A stretch of DNA of 64,000 nt from Firmicutes bacterium HGW-Firmicutes-9. Its GTDB lineage: Bacteria > Bacillota > Clostridia > Christensenellales > CAG-138. The position numbers and the translations under genes are program-made. How positions within the stretch are numbered: the first letter of the stretch is position 1; each line of letters starts with the position of its first letter. Below, one piece after another: positions 23,591 through 33,155 of the stretch. Below the pieces are notes generated by a model. That model was not told where the DNA came from. It was given only the letters and a program-made list of their open reading frames with translations, and did no database searches. Where the stretch lies: NCBI GenBank assembly GCA_002841395.1, contig PGZM01000001.1, positions 62,001 to 126,000 on the forward strand, read 5' to 3'.

Positions 23591-24580
23591 ATGAAAACAA
23601 AACGTACCCTGATTGCACTCATTCTTTGCGCGGTGCTGCTGGCTTCCTTTGGATGCGCCGCTGCGCCAAGAGCGACTGAGAGCGAAAACCTTGCATATGC
23701 GGACTCCGCAAAGGGCTCCTACGACATGGCAGCGCCGATGGAAGAGGCCGCAATGGCACCCGCTGCGGCGGGGGAAGTCGCACAGCAGTCGGGAGAACCG
23801 ACGGGCGATTTCGACGTGCGCAAGATTGTCTACAATGCGGATATGTCCGTGACCGTGGATGATCCGTCCGCCGCGCTCAATACGCTGCTGCAGAAGACCA
23901 AGTCGCTGGGCGGCTATGTCTCCGGCTCGTATGCAACCACAGATGAAGAAGGCACAAACTACGCATACGCCACGCTGAAGGTACCCTCCGATCAGCTCGA
24001 CGCGCTGGTCACCGCGGCTAACGCGCTCGGCAAAGTCAACGACTATCGACTAAGCTCGGACGATATCTCGCTATCCTATTACGACATTCAGGCGCGGCTC
24101 ACCAGCGCGAAAGCCGAGGAGCAGCAGTTGTTGGATATCCTCAGCAAGTGCGAAACGGTAGAGGAGATTCTCGCCGTGCGCCAGAGCCTTTCCAGCGTGC
24201 GTTCGGACATCGAGAGCTACACCGCGCAGATCCGGCTTTGGGATAACCTCGTCGCGTATGCCACGCTCAGCGTGACCATCAGCCGCACACCTAAGACGGC
24301 GGTGGAAGGCGAAAACGATCTGATCCAGCTTTGGAAAGCTTCGGATGTTTGGAACAAGATGGAGCGCGGTTTCCAGAACAGCGTGCGCTTTGTCGCAAAC
24401 GCCATCGGCGCCATCGGCATCTTCATCGCGATTGCCTTGATTCCGGCAGGCGTACTGTTCCTGCTCATCGGGCTGCCGATCATTCTGCACAAAAAGAACA
24501 AACGGAAAAAGGCTGCAGCGTTGAAGGCGCAGCAGGCGATGTCCGCTGAACCGGACGATACCGTCAAACAGAACGAATAA
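23591..24580 (+). CDS. DUF4349 lipoprotein
   Basis: 329 residues. Lipoprotein signal with lipobox ASFGC (Cys22), a low-complexity Ala/Glu-rich linker to about residue 75, then the DUF4349 domain (DVRKIVYNADMSVTVDD, later SLGGYVSGS and YASA-like TLKVP) including a predicted coiled coil around residues 160-215. One transmembrane helix near 270-295 (IGIFIAIALIPAGVLFLLIGLPIIL) and a basic tail end the protein, so both ends are membrane-associated. Function of the family is unknown. Start ATG follows AAGGGGAG. The acetyltransferase gene starts 28 bases downstream. Confidence 0.88.
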   Translation: MKTKRTLIALILCAVLLASFGCAAAPRATESENLAYADSAKGSYDMAAPMEEAAMAPAAAGEVAQQSGEPTGDFDVRKIVYNADMSVTVDDPSAALNTLLQKTKSLGGYVSGSYATTDEEGTNYAYATLKVPSDQLDALVTAANALGKVNDYRLSSDDISLSYYDIQARLTSAKAEEQQLLDILSKCETVEEILAVRQSLSSVRSDIESYTAQIRLWDNLVAYATLSVTISRTPKTAVEGENDLIQLWKASDVWNKMERGFQNSVRFVANAIGAIGIFIAIALIPAGVLFLLIGLPIILHKKNKRKKAAALKAQQAMSAEPDDTVKQNE

Positions 24581-24608
24581 AAATTTTGAATTCAGGGGGA
24601 TGGAATAG

Positions 24609-25724
24609 GTGGTAACGATCAAAGAGGCCGTGACCAAGAAGGATTTGGTCAAGTTCATGGAATTCCCGCTCGAGCTTTACAAGGGAAATTCCTACTATGT
24701 GCCGGACATTCTGGCGAGCCAGGTTGCCGACATGGAGAAGGACAAGAACCCCGCGTTCGCATTTTGCCAGGCAAAGGCGTTTCTCGCCTACCGCGATGGC
24801 AAGATTGTCGGCAGGATTCAGGGCATACTCAACAACCGTGCAAACGAAACCTTCGGCAAGAAGTATATGTGCTTCACACAGGTCGATTTCATCGATGACG
24901 ACGAGGTTGTTGACGCGCTGTTTGACACGGTGGAATCCTGGGCGCAGGAGCTTGGCTGCACGTTGATGCACGGCCCGCTCGGCTTTTCGGACATGGACCG
25001 CGAGGGCATGCTGATTGAAGGGTTCGATCAATTGAGCCTGTTCCACACCTATTACAACCATCCGTACTACCTGACCCAGCTCACGCGGCGCGGCTACGGC
25101 AAAGAGGTTGATTGGGTCGAGATGCGCTTAACGCTCCCGACCGAACCGATCGAGTCCGTGACCAAGGTCTCGGACTACGTGAAAAAGCGCAAGAAGCTGC
25201 ACGTGGTCAACATGGGTGATAAGCCACTCAAGGAACTGATCAACGACATGTTCCTGCTCTACAACCGCGCATATACGCTCTTTGGCATGATTCCGCTGGA
25301 TGATGCACAGATCGCCAAATATGTCAGCGAGTTTCGGCCGATGGTCAGCAAGCGCACAACTTCGTTTATCTACACGGAAGAAGGCGAGATGGTCGCGTTC
25401 GGCATCTGCTGCCCCCGTCTTGACAAAGCGATGCAGAAGATGAAGGGCAAGACGATGCCGTTTGGCTGGATTCGCCTCTTAAAGGCGCTCAAGGGCAAGA
25501 ACGACACGGTCGATCTGCTGCTCATCGCAGTCCGTCCGGACCTCCAGGGACAGGGTGTGAATGCCATCATCCTCGACGACATGCAGCACAAGCTCATCAA
25601 AGCGGGCGTGCGCTATGCCGAGACGGGACCCATGCTCGAGATCAACGACCACATCCTCGCGCAGTGGGAACGGTTCCAGGGTGTACAGCACAAACGCCGC
25701 CGCTGCTTTGTCAAGGAACTGTAA
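24609..25724 (+). CDS. GNAT-superfamily acetyltransferase-like protein (YghO type)
   Basis: 371 residues, begins with GTG behind CAGGGGGATGG. The N-terminal domain (VTIKEAVTKKDLVKFMEFPLELYKGN) and the C-terminal domain each look like half of a double GNAT fold; the acetyl-CoA loop appears as VRPDLQGQGVNAIIL (about residue 300). The ending ERFQGVQHKRRRCFVKEL is typical of the YghO-like group. Substrate unknown. It is probably in one transcript with the DUF4349 gene and ends in a good terminator. Confidence 0.75.
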   Translation: MVTIKEAVTKKDLVKFMEFPLELYKGNSYYVPDILASQVADMEKDKNPAFAFCQAKAFLAYRDGKIVGRIQGILNNRANETFGKKYMCFTQVDFIDDDEVVDALFDTVESWAQELGCTLMHGPLGFSDMDREGMLIEGFDQLSLFHTYYNHPYYLTQLTRRGYGKEVDWVEMRLTLPTEPIESVTKVSDYVKKRKKLHVVNMGDKPLKELINDMFLLYNRAYTLFGMIPLDDAQIAKYVSEFRPMVSKRTTSFIYTEEGEMVAFGICCPRLDKAMQKMKGKTMPFGWIRLLKALKGKNDTVDLLLIAVRPDLQGQGVNAIILDDMQHKLIKAGVRYAETGPMLEINDHILAQWERFQGVQHKRRRCFVKEL

Positions 25725-25736
25725 TCAAGCAAAGAA

Positions 25737-25770
25737 AGCTGCTCTCAAACGGGAGCAGCTCTTTTTTATT
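25737..25770 (+). terminator. Terminator of the DUF4349-acetyltransferase unit
   Basis: AGCTGCTC and GAGCAGCT pair, followed by CTTTTTTATTTT. Confidence 0.9.
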
Positions 25771-25863
25771 TTGATACAAAAGAAAGGCGGTATGTGACAA
25801 ACTTGCAGAACAATTTGTGTTTGTGTGATATAGTGTAATCAATTCAACAGGGAGGACATGATT

Positions 25864-26046
25864 ATGAGACTGAGCGCACCGACAATAATTATCTGGCTGC
25901 TCGCACTGATCCTAGCCGCACTGGCGATTCTGAGCAAATTCATCGGCATCCCCGTCATCGGCGGATTCATCAAGCAAAATGATTTCTGGGTTATGACCGC
26001 GGCCTACGGCCTGTTATTCCTTGGAACACTGTTTAAAGGGCTGTAA
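25864..26046 (+). CDS. Small two-helix membrane protein
   Basis: 60 residues, almost entirely two hydrophobic helices (IIIWLLALILAALAILSKF and FWVMTAAYGLLFLGTLF) with a short polar turn between them. The first ATG of the track (25858) is only two bases from GGAGG, whereas the ATG at 25864 is eight bases away and is the better start. It has its own terminator and a candidate -10 box near 25829. I do not recognise the family; such proteins are easily missed but are common in Clostridia. Confidence 0.7.
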   Translation: MRLSAPTIIIWLLALILAALAILSKFIGIPVIGGFIKQNDFWVMTAAYGLLFLGTLFKGL

Positions 26047-26059
26047 GTCAGCTCAAAAC

Positions 26060-26090
26060 AAAAATGCCCGCGAAAGCGGGCATTTTTGTT
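26060..26090 (+). terminator. Terminator of the small membrane protein gene (bidirectional)
   Basis: AAAAATGCCCGC-GAAA-GCGGGCATTTTT, perfect 12-base stem; also 17 bases after the AlaX stop on the other strand. Confidence 0.95.
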
Positions 26091-26106
26091 GCGTAAATGT
26101 CGTTTG

Positions 26107-27318
26107 CTATTTGGTGTCGCCAAGACGCTTGACGAAATATGATCTGACCTGCGCCAGCGCCTCTTTTGCGCCGACGGCTGAAGGAGCCGTTCCCTGCGCA
26201 AGAGAGCCTCTGCCGCCGCCTTTTCCGCCGAGCGCCGCATTGACCGCGGGCATGAGCTCCGATACGTCGATTGGAAATCCTGCTCCGCTCGAGAGCACGT
26301 AAAACAGCCTGCCGTCTGTCTCGCTGAGCAACAGCGCGAGTGTCTTTTCGGCGGAGGACGACTGTGCGAGATCCTTCAGCCTTCCGGCATCCACACCGCT
26401 GACGAGCTGAGCCACCACGCGGTATTTGCCCGCTTGGGCTGCTGCCTGCAGAAACTCAGCCGACATATAGACGTTCAGCGATTTCGCGAGCTCGCGCTCG
26501 CTCTTTTTGAGCGCACCGAAATCGTCCGAAAGTTTTTTGACCGCGCCGGGCACCGCCTCCCGTTGGCAGGAGAAACGCCGCGCGATGGCGTCGAGGTCGT
26601 CGTGCTGCGCTCGGTGTAGTTTTAGCGCCCGCTCGCCACAGAAAAACGTGATGCGCGTGCCGCCCTTATAGCTACTGGCATCCGCTACGAAAATGGAGCC
26701 GATTTCGCCCGTTGTGTAGCAATGCGGCGCGCAACAGGTGCACATATCCGCGCCTTCTACGTGTACAATGCGGATCGGCGGCTGCAATCCTTCCGCGTGC
26801 TTTCGCAGCGGAAGCGCGGCAACCTCCTCCTCGCTTTCGTAAAACGTCGCCTGTACGGGTAGGTTTTTCCAAACGAAACGGTTTGCAAGCAGCTCCGCTT
26901 CTTTGATCTCTTCGCGGGAGACGGGTTTGGCAAAGTCGATAGTCGCATAGTCCAGCGCGAGATGGAAGCCGACGTTGCTCGCCTGAAATAGGTCGTAGAA
27001 CGAGAATGAAAGCAGGTGTTCGCCCGTGTGCTGCTGCATTAGATCAAACCGGCGCATCCAGTCGATAGCGCCAGTGACGCTTGCACCAACCGCGAGCGCG
27101 CGGTCTATGCGGTGGTAGATCTCGCCGTTCTCCTCGCGCACGTGGAGGACGTTTGCCTCGCCCAGTGTGCCAGTGTCGGAGGGTTGTCCGCCGCCTTCGG
27201 GGAAGAACACGGTCTGATCGAGCACAACGTCAAACTTGTCTTCGACTGCCGTGCAGGAGAGAACGGTGGATTGGGTTTCGGTTTGGTGGCTGTCTAGATC
27301 ATACAAACGCTTTGTCAT
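26107..27318 (-). CDS. Alanyl-tRNA editing protein (AlaX type, with DHHA1 domain)
   Basis: Hydrolyses Ser or Gly mischarged on tRNA-Ala. 403 residues: an N-terminal threonyl/alanyl second-additional domain (VLDQTVFFPEGGGQPSDTG, then the metal site HTGEHLLS near residue 97 and CTCCAPHC near residue 197), a short linker, and a C-terminal DHHA1-like domain rich in Gly (ALGGKGGGRGSLAQG). The same modules occur in alanyl-tRNA synthetase, but the catalytic aminoacylation domain is absent, so it is a free-standing editing factor. Start ATG at 27318, ribosome site weak (ATGAC upstream). It lies 82 bases after the AEC permease gene on the same strand. Confidence 0.88.
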   Translation of the reverse strand: MTKRLYDLDSHQTETQSTVLSCTAVEDKFDVVLDQTVFFPEGGGQPSDTGTLGEANVLHVREENGEIYHRIDRALAVGASVTGAIDWMRRFDLMQQHTGEHLLSFSFYDLFQASNVGFHLALDYATIDFAKPVSREEIKEAELLANRFVWKNLPVQATFYESEEEVAALPLRKHAEGLQPPIRIVHVEGADMCTCCAPHCYTTGEIGSIFVADASSYKGGTRITFFCGERALKLHRAQHDDLDAIARRFSCQREAVPGAVKKLSDDFGALKKSERELAKSLNVYMSAEFLQAAAQAGKYRVVAQLVSGVDAGRLKDLAQSSSAEKTLALLLSETDGRLFYVLSSGAGFPIDVSELMPAVNAALGGKGGGRGSLAQGTAPSAVGAKEALAQVRSYFVKRLGDTK

Positions 27319-27348
27319 AGGTTACCTCAGCGATCAAAATTGTAGTCG

Positions 27349-27400
27349 TCAAATAAACGCAAACTGTTTTAAAACAAAGATAAAGAGAGACATCGTCACG
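27349..27400. repeat. Second copy of the AEC gene 3' end
   Basis: 52 bases immediately behind the AEC stop codon that resemble bases 27401-27452. On the minus strand it would encode VTMSLFIFVLKQFAFI plus a stop, against VTMFIFIFALKQFAFI plus stop for the gene's own tail. About 10 of 52 bases differ, mostly at silent or conservative positions. Confidence 0.75.
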
Positions 27401-28339
27401 TTAAATAAACGCAAACTGTTTCAACGCAAAGATGAAGATAAACATTGTCACAATCGATAGCACGCTGGTCACGGCGACAAGCGTGCCCGCTAGTTCGTCG
27501 TCCGCCTGCATGCCGACCGCCATCGAATAGGTGACCATTGCGACCGGAGCCCCGAAGATAATCAGTGAAACGACGATGTGTTCACCGCGGAAACCCAGAA
27601 GCAGAAACGTGGCAACCATGATCAGCGGTATCAGAATGAGCCTAAGTAGAGATACCGCGAGAATCGCCGGGCGGTTCTTCTTCACAGCGGCAAACGAGAT
27701 AGTGCCGCCAAGCAGCACAAACGCGAACGGCGTTGTCGAAGCCGCGAGTGCGTCGATGGGTTTTTGCAAAACGGCGGGTAACTTGAGCTGGAGAAAATTC
27801 GCGAGAAAGCCCGCCAGGCACGCGATGATGACTGGATTCTTCAGAACCCGAAGGAGCACCTCGCCAAAGCGCACTTGCTCGCCGCGGTAGCGTTCCATGG
27901 CAACGACGGATAGCGTGTTAAACAGCGGAACGGTGAGCGAAACCGCGATCGACATCATGCCGAGATTGTCTTCGCCAAGCAGCGCCGCCGCAACCGCGAG
28001 GCCGAAGATCGCGTCGTTGGAGCGGAACACACCGAGAATCAGCACGCCGCGCCGGTTGTTCTCCTTGGAGAACACGGGCACGAGTAACGCAGTCAGCGCG
28101 TAGATGATCGCAATGCCGATTGCCATATAGAGCAAAAACGGCGTTGCAACCATCGCCTTGAGGTCAGCCGCCGCAATCGCGCGGAAGCACATCAGCGGCA
28201 GCGTAACGTAAAAGATGATCTTGTTTGCGTTTCGCATCAGATCTGTGGTTACGATATTGGTTTTGCGCAGCACGACGCCGATGATCATGTAGATCATCAG
28301 AGGCGCAACGACGCTGAACGATAAAAGTAAGTTTTCCAT
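27401..28339 (-). CDS. AEC-family (auxin efflux carrier-like) membrane transporter
   Basis: 312 residues with about ten helices in two five-helix halves, standard for AEC permeases. Features: a long N-terminal helix with YMIIGVVLRKTNIV, the conserved LMRNANKIIFYVTLPLMCF segment, and a Gly-rich crossover near VLLGGTISF. Bacterial members export or import organic acids such as malate or malonate. Start ATG at 28339 follows GGGGAGATTC. The last 17 codons exist a second time directly downstream. The substrate is unknown. Confidence 0.85.
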   Translation of the reverse strand: MENLLLSFSVVAPLMIYMIIGVVLRKTNIVTTDLMRNANKIIFYVTLPLMCFRAIAAADLKAMVATPFLLYMAIGIAIIYALTALLVPVFSKENNRRGVLILGVFRSNDAIFGLAVAAALLGEDNLGMMSIAVSLTVPLFNTLSVVAMERYRGEQVRFGEVLLRVLKNPVIIACLAGFLANFLQLKLPAVLQKPIDALAASTTPFAFVLLGGTISFAAVKKNRPAILAVSLLRLILIPLIMVATFLLLGFRGEHIVVSLIIFGAPVAMVTYSMAVGMQADDELAGTLVAVTSVLSIVTMFIFIFALKQFAFI

Positions 28340-28776
28340 GAATCTCCCCGGTTTCTTTGATCCATACGCACAAGCGATATTGTGTGCATTATAACATATG
28401 AAACCCGCAGTAAGACCGTGAAGCTGCTATTTTGATGGGCGATTCGGTGATTCTGAACAAGGTTCGTTGAAAAAGGCACTGAACGAGCTGTGGGAACACA
28501 ATTTTACGCTTCGATTTCGATTTGACAAAATAATCTGAAAATGATTAACTCCCTGTAAAATGCGCGGATAATGACACGAAACACCTAACTACTTGTTCCT
28601 TTTGAGGACAAATGATGGTATGATGACAAATAGACAGATAGACAAGCGCGACTATCTCGCGGAAAAGACGAAGCAAACTGAACAAGGGCGATGGCACGAC
28701 AAACGCAGCAAAAACGGCTGTCATCGCCAGACCAAATCACGTTGATATCGTAGCGTAGTACCCGGGGGTTGCATGG
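28340..28776. other. Divergent intergenic region AEC permease/glgB
   Basis: About 435 bases, AT-richer than the genes. It holds the glycogen operon promoter (28596-28624) and a 150-base leader to glgB. No ORF with a ribosome site; no known riboswitch recognised. Confidence 0.5.
28596..28624 (+). promoter_or_regulatory. Glycogen operon promoter
   Basis: TTCCTT, 17 bases, TATGAT with an extended TGG just before it. Confidence 0.5.
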
Positions 28777-30693
28777 ATGAACAAATTTTCGGACGAAACA
28801 GCACTCTATTACTTTAATCGCGGCGTTTCCACGGCGGCATATCTGGAGCTCGGCTGCCACGAAGGCGCAGGTGAATTCGGGGAACGGGTGTTCCGTTTTT
28901 CCGTCTGGGCACCGAATGCGGAGTCCGTCAGTGTGGTCGGCACGTTTAACAAATGGGACGAGAAGGCCGATCCGATGGAGCGCGTCGGTACCACCGGCGT
29001 CTGGGAAGTCGCCATCGGCGTGGCGCGCCCAGGCGATCTTTACAAATATGCGATCGGAACCTATACAGGCGAAGTGATTCTGAAAGCGGATCCCTTCGCC
29101 TTCCGTGCAGAAGCGCACGGAACGGCCTCTGTCGTCGGCGACATGCCATACTATGAGTGGTCCGATCAAGATTATATCGAGGGTCGGGAGGATCAACCCG
29201 ACACCTACAGCGAGCCGATGAACATCTACGAGGTGCATCTGGGCAGCTGGAAGCAGGGGCTTGGCTACCACGAGCTGGCGCATGAGCTGGTCGATTATGT
29301 GGTCGATATGGGATATACCCACATCGAGATCATGCCGCTGATGGAGTATCCCTACGATCCCAGCTGGGGCTATCAGGTCACGGGGTATTATGCGGCGACT
29401 GCGCGCTACGGCGAGCCGGAAGAACTCATGTATCTCATCGACTGCGCGCATAACGCAGGCATCGGCGTAATCATGGACTGGGTGCCCGCGCACTTCACGA
29501 GAGACGAGCACGGTTTGCGCCTCTTCGACGGCACACCGTTGTTTGAACATCCCGATCCCCGGCGCGGCGAGATGCCGCAGTGGGGCACGCTGTTGTTCAA
29601 CTTTGAGCAGACGCAGGTGCAATCGTTTTTGATCTCCAGCGCCATGTATTGGCTCAAGGAGTTCCACTTCGACGGTCTTCGGGTCGACGCGGTGAGTGCG
29701 ATGCTCTACCTCGATTTCGGTAAGAATCCGGGCGAGTGGCTGCCCAACCGTTACGGCGGACACGACAACCTCGACGCGGTCGCGTTTTTTAGAAAGCTCA
29801 ACTCGGCTGTCAACAATCTTGATGGCGGCAAGATGCTCTTTGCCGAGGAAAGCTCGGCGTATCCCTATATCACACGTCCCGTTTCAGAAGACGGCTTAGG
29901 CTTTGCCTACAAATGGAACATGGGTTGGATGAACGACATACTCACCTACATGAGTATGGACAGCATCTATCGAAAATATCACCACGACAAACTGACATTT
30001 TCCCTCTGTTATGCGTTTTCGGAACACTATGTGCTGCCGTTTTCGCATGACGAGGTGGTGCATGGCAAAAAGAGCATGCTCAGTAAGATGCCGGGCGATT
30101 ACTGGCAGCAGTTTGCGCAGCTAAGGCTGCTCTACGCATTTCAGTATGCGCATCCGGGCAAGAAGCTCATGTTCATGGGCTGCGAATTCGGTCAGTACAT
30201 CGAGTGGAAAGAGGACGATTCGCTCGACTGGTTCCTGCTGGATTATCCCAAGCATTCGGAAATGCAGCTCTACGTGCACGATCTAAACCATTTCTATCTC
30301 GACAACCCGCCGATGTTTGACATCGACGATAGCTGGGCGGGCTTCCGCTGGTGCGGGGTGGACGATAACATCCACTCGATCCTTTCGTTTATGCGTACCG
30401 ACCGGGACGGCAACAGCCTGCTCTGGACGTTTAATTTCACGCCGCAACCGTGGCTCGACTATATGATCGGCGTTCCGCGATACGGGCTTTATACCGAGGT
30501 ATTTTCCACCGACGCGCCATACTTTGGCGGCACGGGGGATTATCCCAACGCGCCGACAATGTCTGTCTGCGAACCCTATGGCGAGCATCCGTGCCGCATT
30601 CGCCTGCGGCTGCCGCCATTTGGTGCGGTGTGCTATCGCATTACCCCCAAACCCCTGCCAAAAATCGCGGCAATACAGGAGGACGACGCATGA
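28777..30693 (+). CDS. glgB: 1,4-alpha-glucan branching enzyme
   Basis: Introduces alpha-1,6 branches in glycogen, in the cytoplasm. 638 residues: an N-terminal CBM48 domain ([24 protein letters not shown]), the GH13 barrel with [23 protein letters not shown], the nucleophile region [14 protein letters not shown], the acid/base in [10 protein letters not shown], and [13 protein letters not shown]. The C-terminal beta domain ends with [10 protein letters not shown]. It starts the operon glgB-glgC-glgD-glgA; the stop overlaps the glgC start by four bases. Confidence 0.96.
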   Translation: MNKFSDETALYYFNRGVSTAAYLELGCHEGAGEFGERVFRFSVWAPNAESVSVVGTFNKWDEKADPMERVGTTGVWEVAIGVARPGDLYKYAIGTYTGEVILKADPFAFRAEAHGTASVVGDMPYYEWSDQDYIEGREDQPDTYSEPMNIYEVHLGSWKQGLGYHELAHELVDYVVDMGYTHIEIMPLMEYPYDPSWGYQVTGYYAATARYGEPEELMYLIDCAHNAGIGVIMDWVPAHFTRDEHGLRLFDGTPLFEHPDPRRGEMPQWGTLLFNFEQTQVQSFLISSAMYWLKEFHFDGLRVDAVSAMLYLDFGKNPGEWLPNRYGGHDNLDAVAFFRKLNSAVNNLDGGKMLFAEESSAYPYITRPVSEDGLGFAYKWNMGWMNDILTYMSMDSIYRKYHHDKLTFSLCYAFSEHYVLPFSHDEVVHGKKSMLSKMPGDYWQQFAQLRLLYAFQYAHPGKKLMFMGCEFGQYIEWKEDDSLDWFLLDYPKHSEMQLYVHDLNHFYLDNPPMFDIDDSWAGFRWCGVDDNIHSILSFMRTDRDGNSLLWTFNFTPQPWLDYMIGVPRYGLYTEVFSTDAPYFGGTGDYPNAPTMSVCEPYGEHPCRIRLRLPPFGAVCYRITPKPLPKIAAIQEDDA

Positions 30694-31913
30694 AGAAACG
30701 AATCGTAGCGATGCTGCTCGCCGGCGGACAAGGAAGCCGCCTTGGCGTGCTGACATCGAGCATGGCGAAACCCGCCGTGCCCTTTGGCGGGAAATACCGC
30801 ATCATCGATTTTCCGCTGAGTAACTGCGTCAATTCTGATATCGATACCGTCGGCGTGCTCACGCAATACCGCCCGCTCGCGCTCAACAGCTACATCGGCA
30901 CCGGTCAACACTGGGACCTCGACCGCATGAACGGCGGCGTGTTCGTGCTGCCGCCCTATGTAACAGGCGTGGACGGAAGATGGTACACAGGTACCGCAAA
31001 CGCGATCTATCAAAACGCAGAGTTCGTCGACCAGTACAACCCGGACTATGTGCTCATTCTCTCCGGCGATCACATCTACAAGATGGACTACGGCGCGATG
31101 CTGCGCTTTCATATCGAGAAAAATGCCGTCGCGACCATCGCTGTGTTGCCTGTTCCGATGGAAGAGGCGCATCGATTCGGCATCATGAACACGGATGACG
31201 CGGATCGCGTCACCTCGTTTGATGAAAAACCCAAGCAGCCGAAATCCAATAAGGCTTCGATGGGCATCTACATCTTCAACTGGAAAGTGCTCAAGGAGAG
31301 CATGCGCATCGATGATGAGAATCCGGATTCTACCAACGACTTTGGCAGCGACATCATTCCTGCGATCATCAAAGGCGGTCTACCGGTGTATGCATATCCG
31401 TTCAAGGGATACTGGAAAGACGTCGGAACCATCCAGAGCCTCTGGGAAGCGAACATGGACATCATCGCAACGCCTCCCAAGCTCGTGCTCAACGATCCGC
31501 AGTGGAGAATCTACAGCCGAAACCCGATCATGCCGCCGCACTACGTTGGCGCAAACGCTTCTATCACGCAAAGCCTCGTCACGGAAGGCTGCCGCGTGGA
31601 GGGTAAGGTGCACCACAGCGTGCTCTTCTCCAACGTCTCCATCGAAGCGGAGGCGGAGGTGTACGATTCCGTCATCTTCCCCGGCGCGGTGATCCGCCGC
31701 GGGGCGAAGGTTTATAAAGCGATCGTCGGCGAAAACTCGGTGATCGGTGAAGACGCGATCATCGGCGGCGAGCTGCGGCTTGGCGATCAGGTGGACAATT
31801 CGCTGACCGGCACCATCACGCTGGTTGGCAACGATATCAGCATTCAGTCGGGGACATATCTGCCGCAGGGCACGGTCGCCACGGAAGATGTTTGCGGAGG
31901 TAGAAGCCTATGA
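30690..31913 (+). CDS. glgC: Glucose-1-phosphate adenylyltransferase, catalytic subunit
   Basis: Makes ADP-glucose from ATP and glucose 1-phosphate. 407 residues from the ATG at 30690 (the track begins 80 codons too early, inside glgB). The nucleotide loop [37 protein letters not shown] is intact, as is the catalytic Asp in [13 protein letters not shown] (about residue 130). The second half is a left-handed beta helix with hexapeptide turns. Coupled to glgB and glgD by four-base overlaps. Confidence 0.95.
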   Translation: MKKRIVAMLLAGGQGSRLGVLTSSMAKPAVPFGGKYRIIDFPLSNCVNSDIDTVGVLTQYRPLALNSYIGTGQHWDLDRMNGGVFVLPPYVTGVDGRWYTGTANAIYQNAEFVDQYNPDYVLILSGDHIYKMDYGAMLRFHIEKNAVATIAVLPVPMEEAHRFGIMNTDDADRVTSFDEKPKQPKSNKASMGIYIFNWKVLKESMRIDDENPDSTNDFGSDIIPAIIKGGLPVYAYPFKGYWKDVGTIQSLWEANMDIIATPPKLVLNDPQWRIYSRNPIMPPHYVGANASITQSLVTEGCRVEGKVHHSVLFSNVSIEAEAEVYDSVIFPGAVIRRGAKVYKAIVGENSVIGEDAIIGGELRLGDQVDNSLTGTITLVGNDISIQSGTYLPQGTVATEDVCGGRSL

Positions 31914-33034
31914 CAAGCAACGCATTCGGCCTCATCTACACGGGCGAAACCAACCCCATGCTGCGCGATCTCGCGTTGTCCCGTTCGGTCGCTGCGGTGC
32001 CGTTTGGCGGCAGATACCGCTGCATCGACTTCATCCTCTCCGATCTCGTCAACACGGGCGTCACCAGCGTCGGACTCATCACGCAAAAGAACTATCATTC
32101 CCTCATGGATCATCTGGGAGCCGGCAAGGAATGGGATCTCCACAGAAAGCGCGAAGGTCTCTTCATGCTGCCACCGTTTATGACGAAAGAGAACACGGGC
32201 CTCTATCGCGGCAGCGTGGATGCCATCCGTTCCTGCCTTGGGTATGTGCGCAGAAACCCGCAGCAGTACGTGATTTTGTCCGGCAGCCATACGATCTTTA
32301 ACATGACGTTCAACGACATGCTCGCGCGGCATATCGAAACGCGCGCGAACATCACGATGCTCTATAACGAAGGCGAAATCGCCGCAAGCGAAGAGCAGAA
32401 CCTCGATCTGCGGCTGTTGATGGATGAAAGTGGTCGCGTGAATGAGATGGAGCTCAACCCGTTCTCGCCGCGTTCCGCCTATCGCAGCTGCGACGTAATG
32501 ATCATGGATAAGCTCTTGCTGGAGTATCTCGTCGAGGAGGCGTATTCCCACGGGGATTATGACCTCACACGCGACATCCTGCTCAAAAAGTGCCAGACGC
32601 TCAAGATCATGGGCTATCGTTACGACGGTTATGTTGCGCGGCTGGATTCGGTCAACGACTTCTTCCGCCACAACCTCGCGCTGCTGCAGCCGGAAGTACG
32701 TAATGATTTGTTTAACCCCTCGCACCCGATCTATACGAAGGTCAAGGACGAGGTCAGTGCAAAATACGGCGAAAACGCAGTGGTCAAAAACGCGATGCTC
32801 GCCGACGGCTGCCAGATCGACGGAACGGTGGAAAACAGCATCGTATTTCGCGGTGTCAGCGTTAAAAAAGGCGCGGTGGTCAAAAACAGCATTCTCATGC
32901 AGGGCGTCAGCATCGGCGAAAACTGCCTGATGGATCACGTGATACTCGACAAAGGCGTCGTCGTGCGCGACGGACGCACGCTCACCGGCTACGACGGATT
33001 CCCGATTATCCTCAAAAAAGGCACAACGATCTGA
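31910..33034 (+). CDS. glgD: ADP-glucose pyrophosphorylase regulatory-type subunit
   Basis: 374 residues, homologous to GlgC but without its active site. The nucleotide loop GGQGSRL is replaced by [12 protein letters not shown], and the catalytic Asp of [10 protein letters not shown] is missing ([11 protein letters not shown]). [16 protein letters not shown] and the C-terminal beta helix remain. In Bacillota such GlgD proteins associate with GlgC and raise its activity; that role is taken from the family. ATGA overlap with glgC. The stop is followed by 120 bases with two hairpins before glgA. Confidence 0.93.
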   Translation: MTSNAFGLIYTGETNPMLRDLALSRSVAAVPFGGRYRCIDFILSDLVNTGVTSVGLITQKNYHSLMDHLGAGKEWDLHRKREGLFMLPPFMTKENTGLYRGSVDAIRSCLGYVRRNPQQYVILSGSHTIFNMTFNDMLARHIETRANITMLYNEGEIAASEEQNLDLRLLMDESGRVNEMELNPFSPRSAYRSCDVMIMDKLLLEYLVEEAYSHGDYDLTRDILLKKCQTLKIMGYRYDGYVARLDSVNDFFRHNLALLQPEVRNDLFNPSHPIYTKVKDEVSAKYGENAVVKNAMLADGCQIDGTVENSIVFRGVSVKKGAVVKNSILMQGVSIGENCLMDHVILDKGVVVRDGRTLTGYDGFPIILKKGTTI

Positions 33035-33058
33035 TAATGACTTTATGGCCGTTGTTCT

Positions 33059-33124
33059 CTCTGCGATCTAATACTATCGCAGAGGTGTATTTGACTTCGT
33101 GTATTCCGGTGCGGCAGATGCCGC
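33059..33124 (+). promoter_or_regulatory. Two perfect hairpins between glgD and glgA
   Basis: CTCTGCGAT with ATCGCAGAG (33059-33084, 8-base loop) and GCGGCA-GA-TGCCGC (33111-33124), the latter followed nine bases later by TTTTTT. They could cap the 3' end of a processed glgBCD mRNA or attenuate glgA. Confidence 0.4.
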
Positions 33125-33155
33125 GTAAAATGGTTTTTTCGGGAGGGCTCACAAC

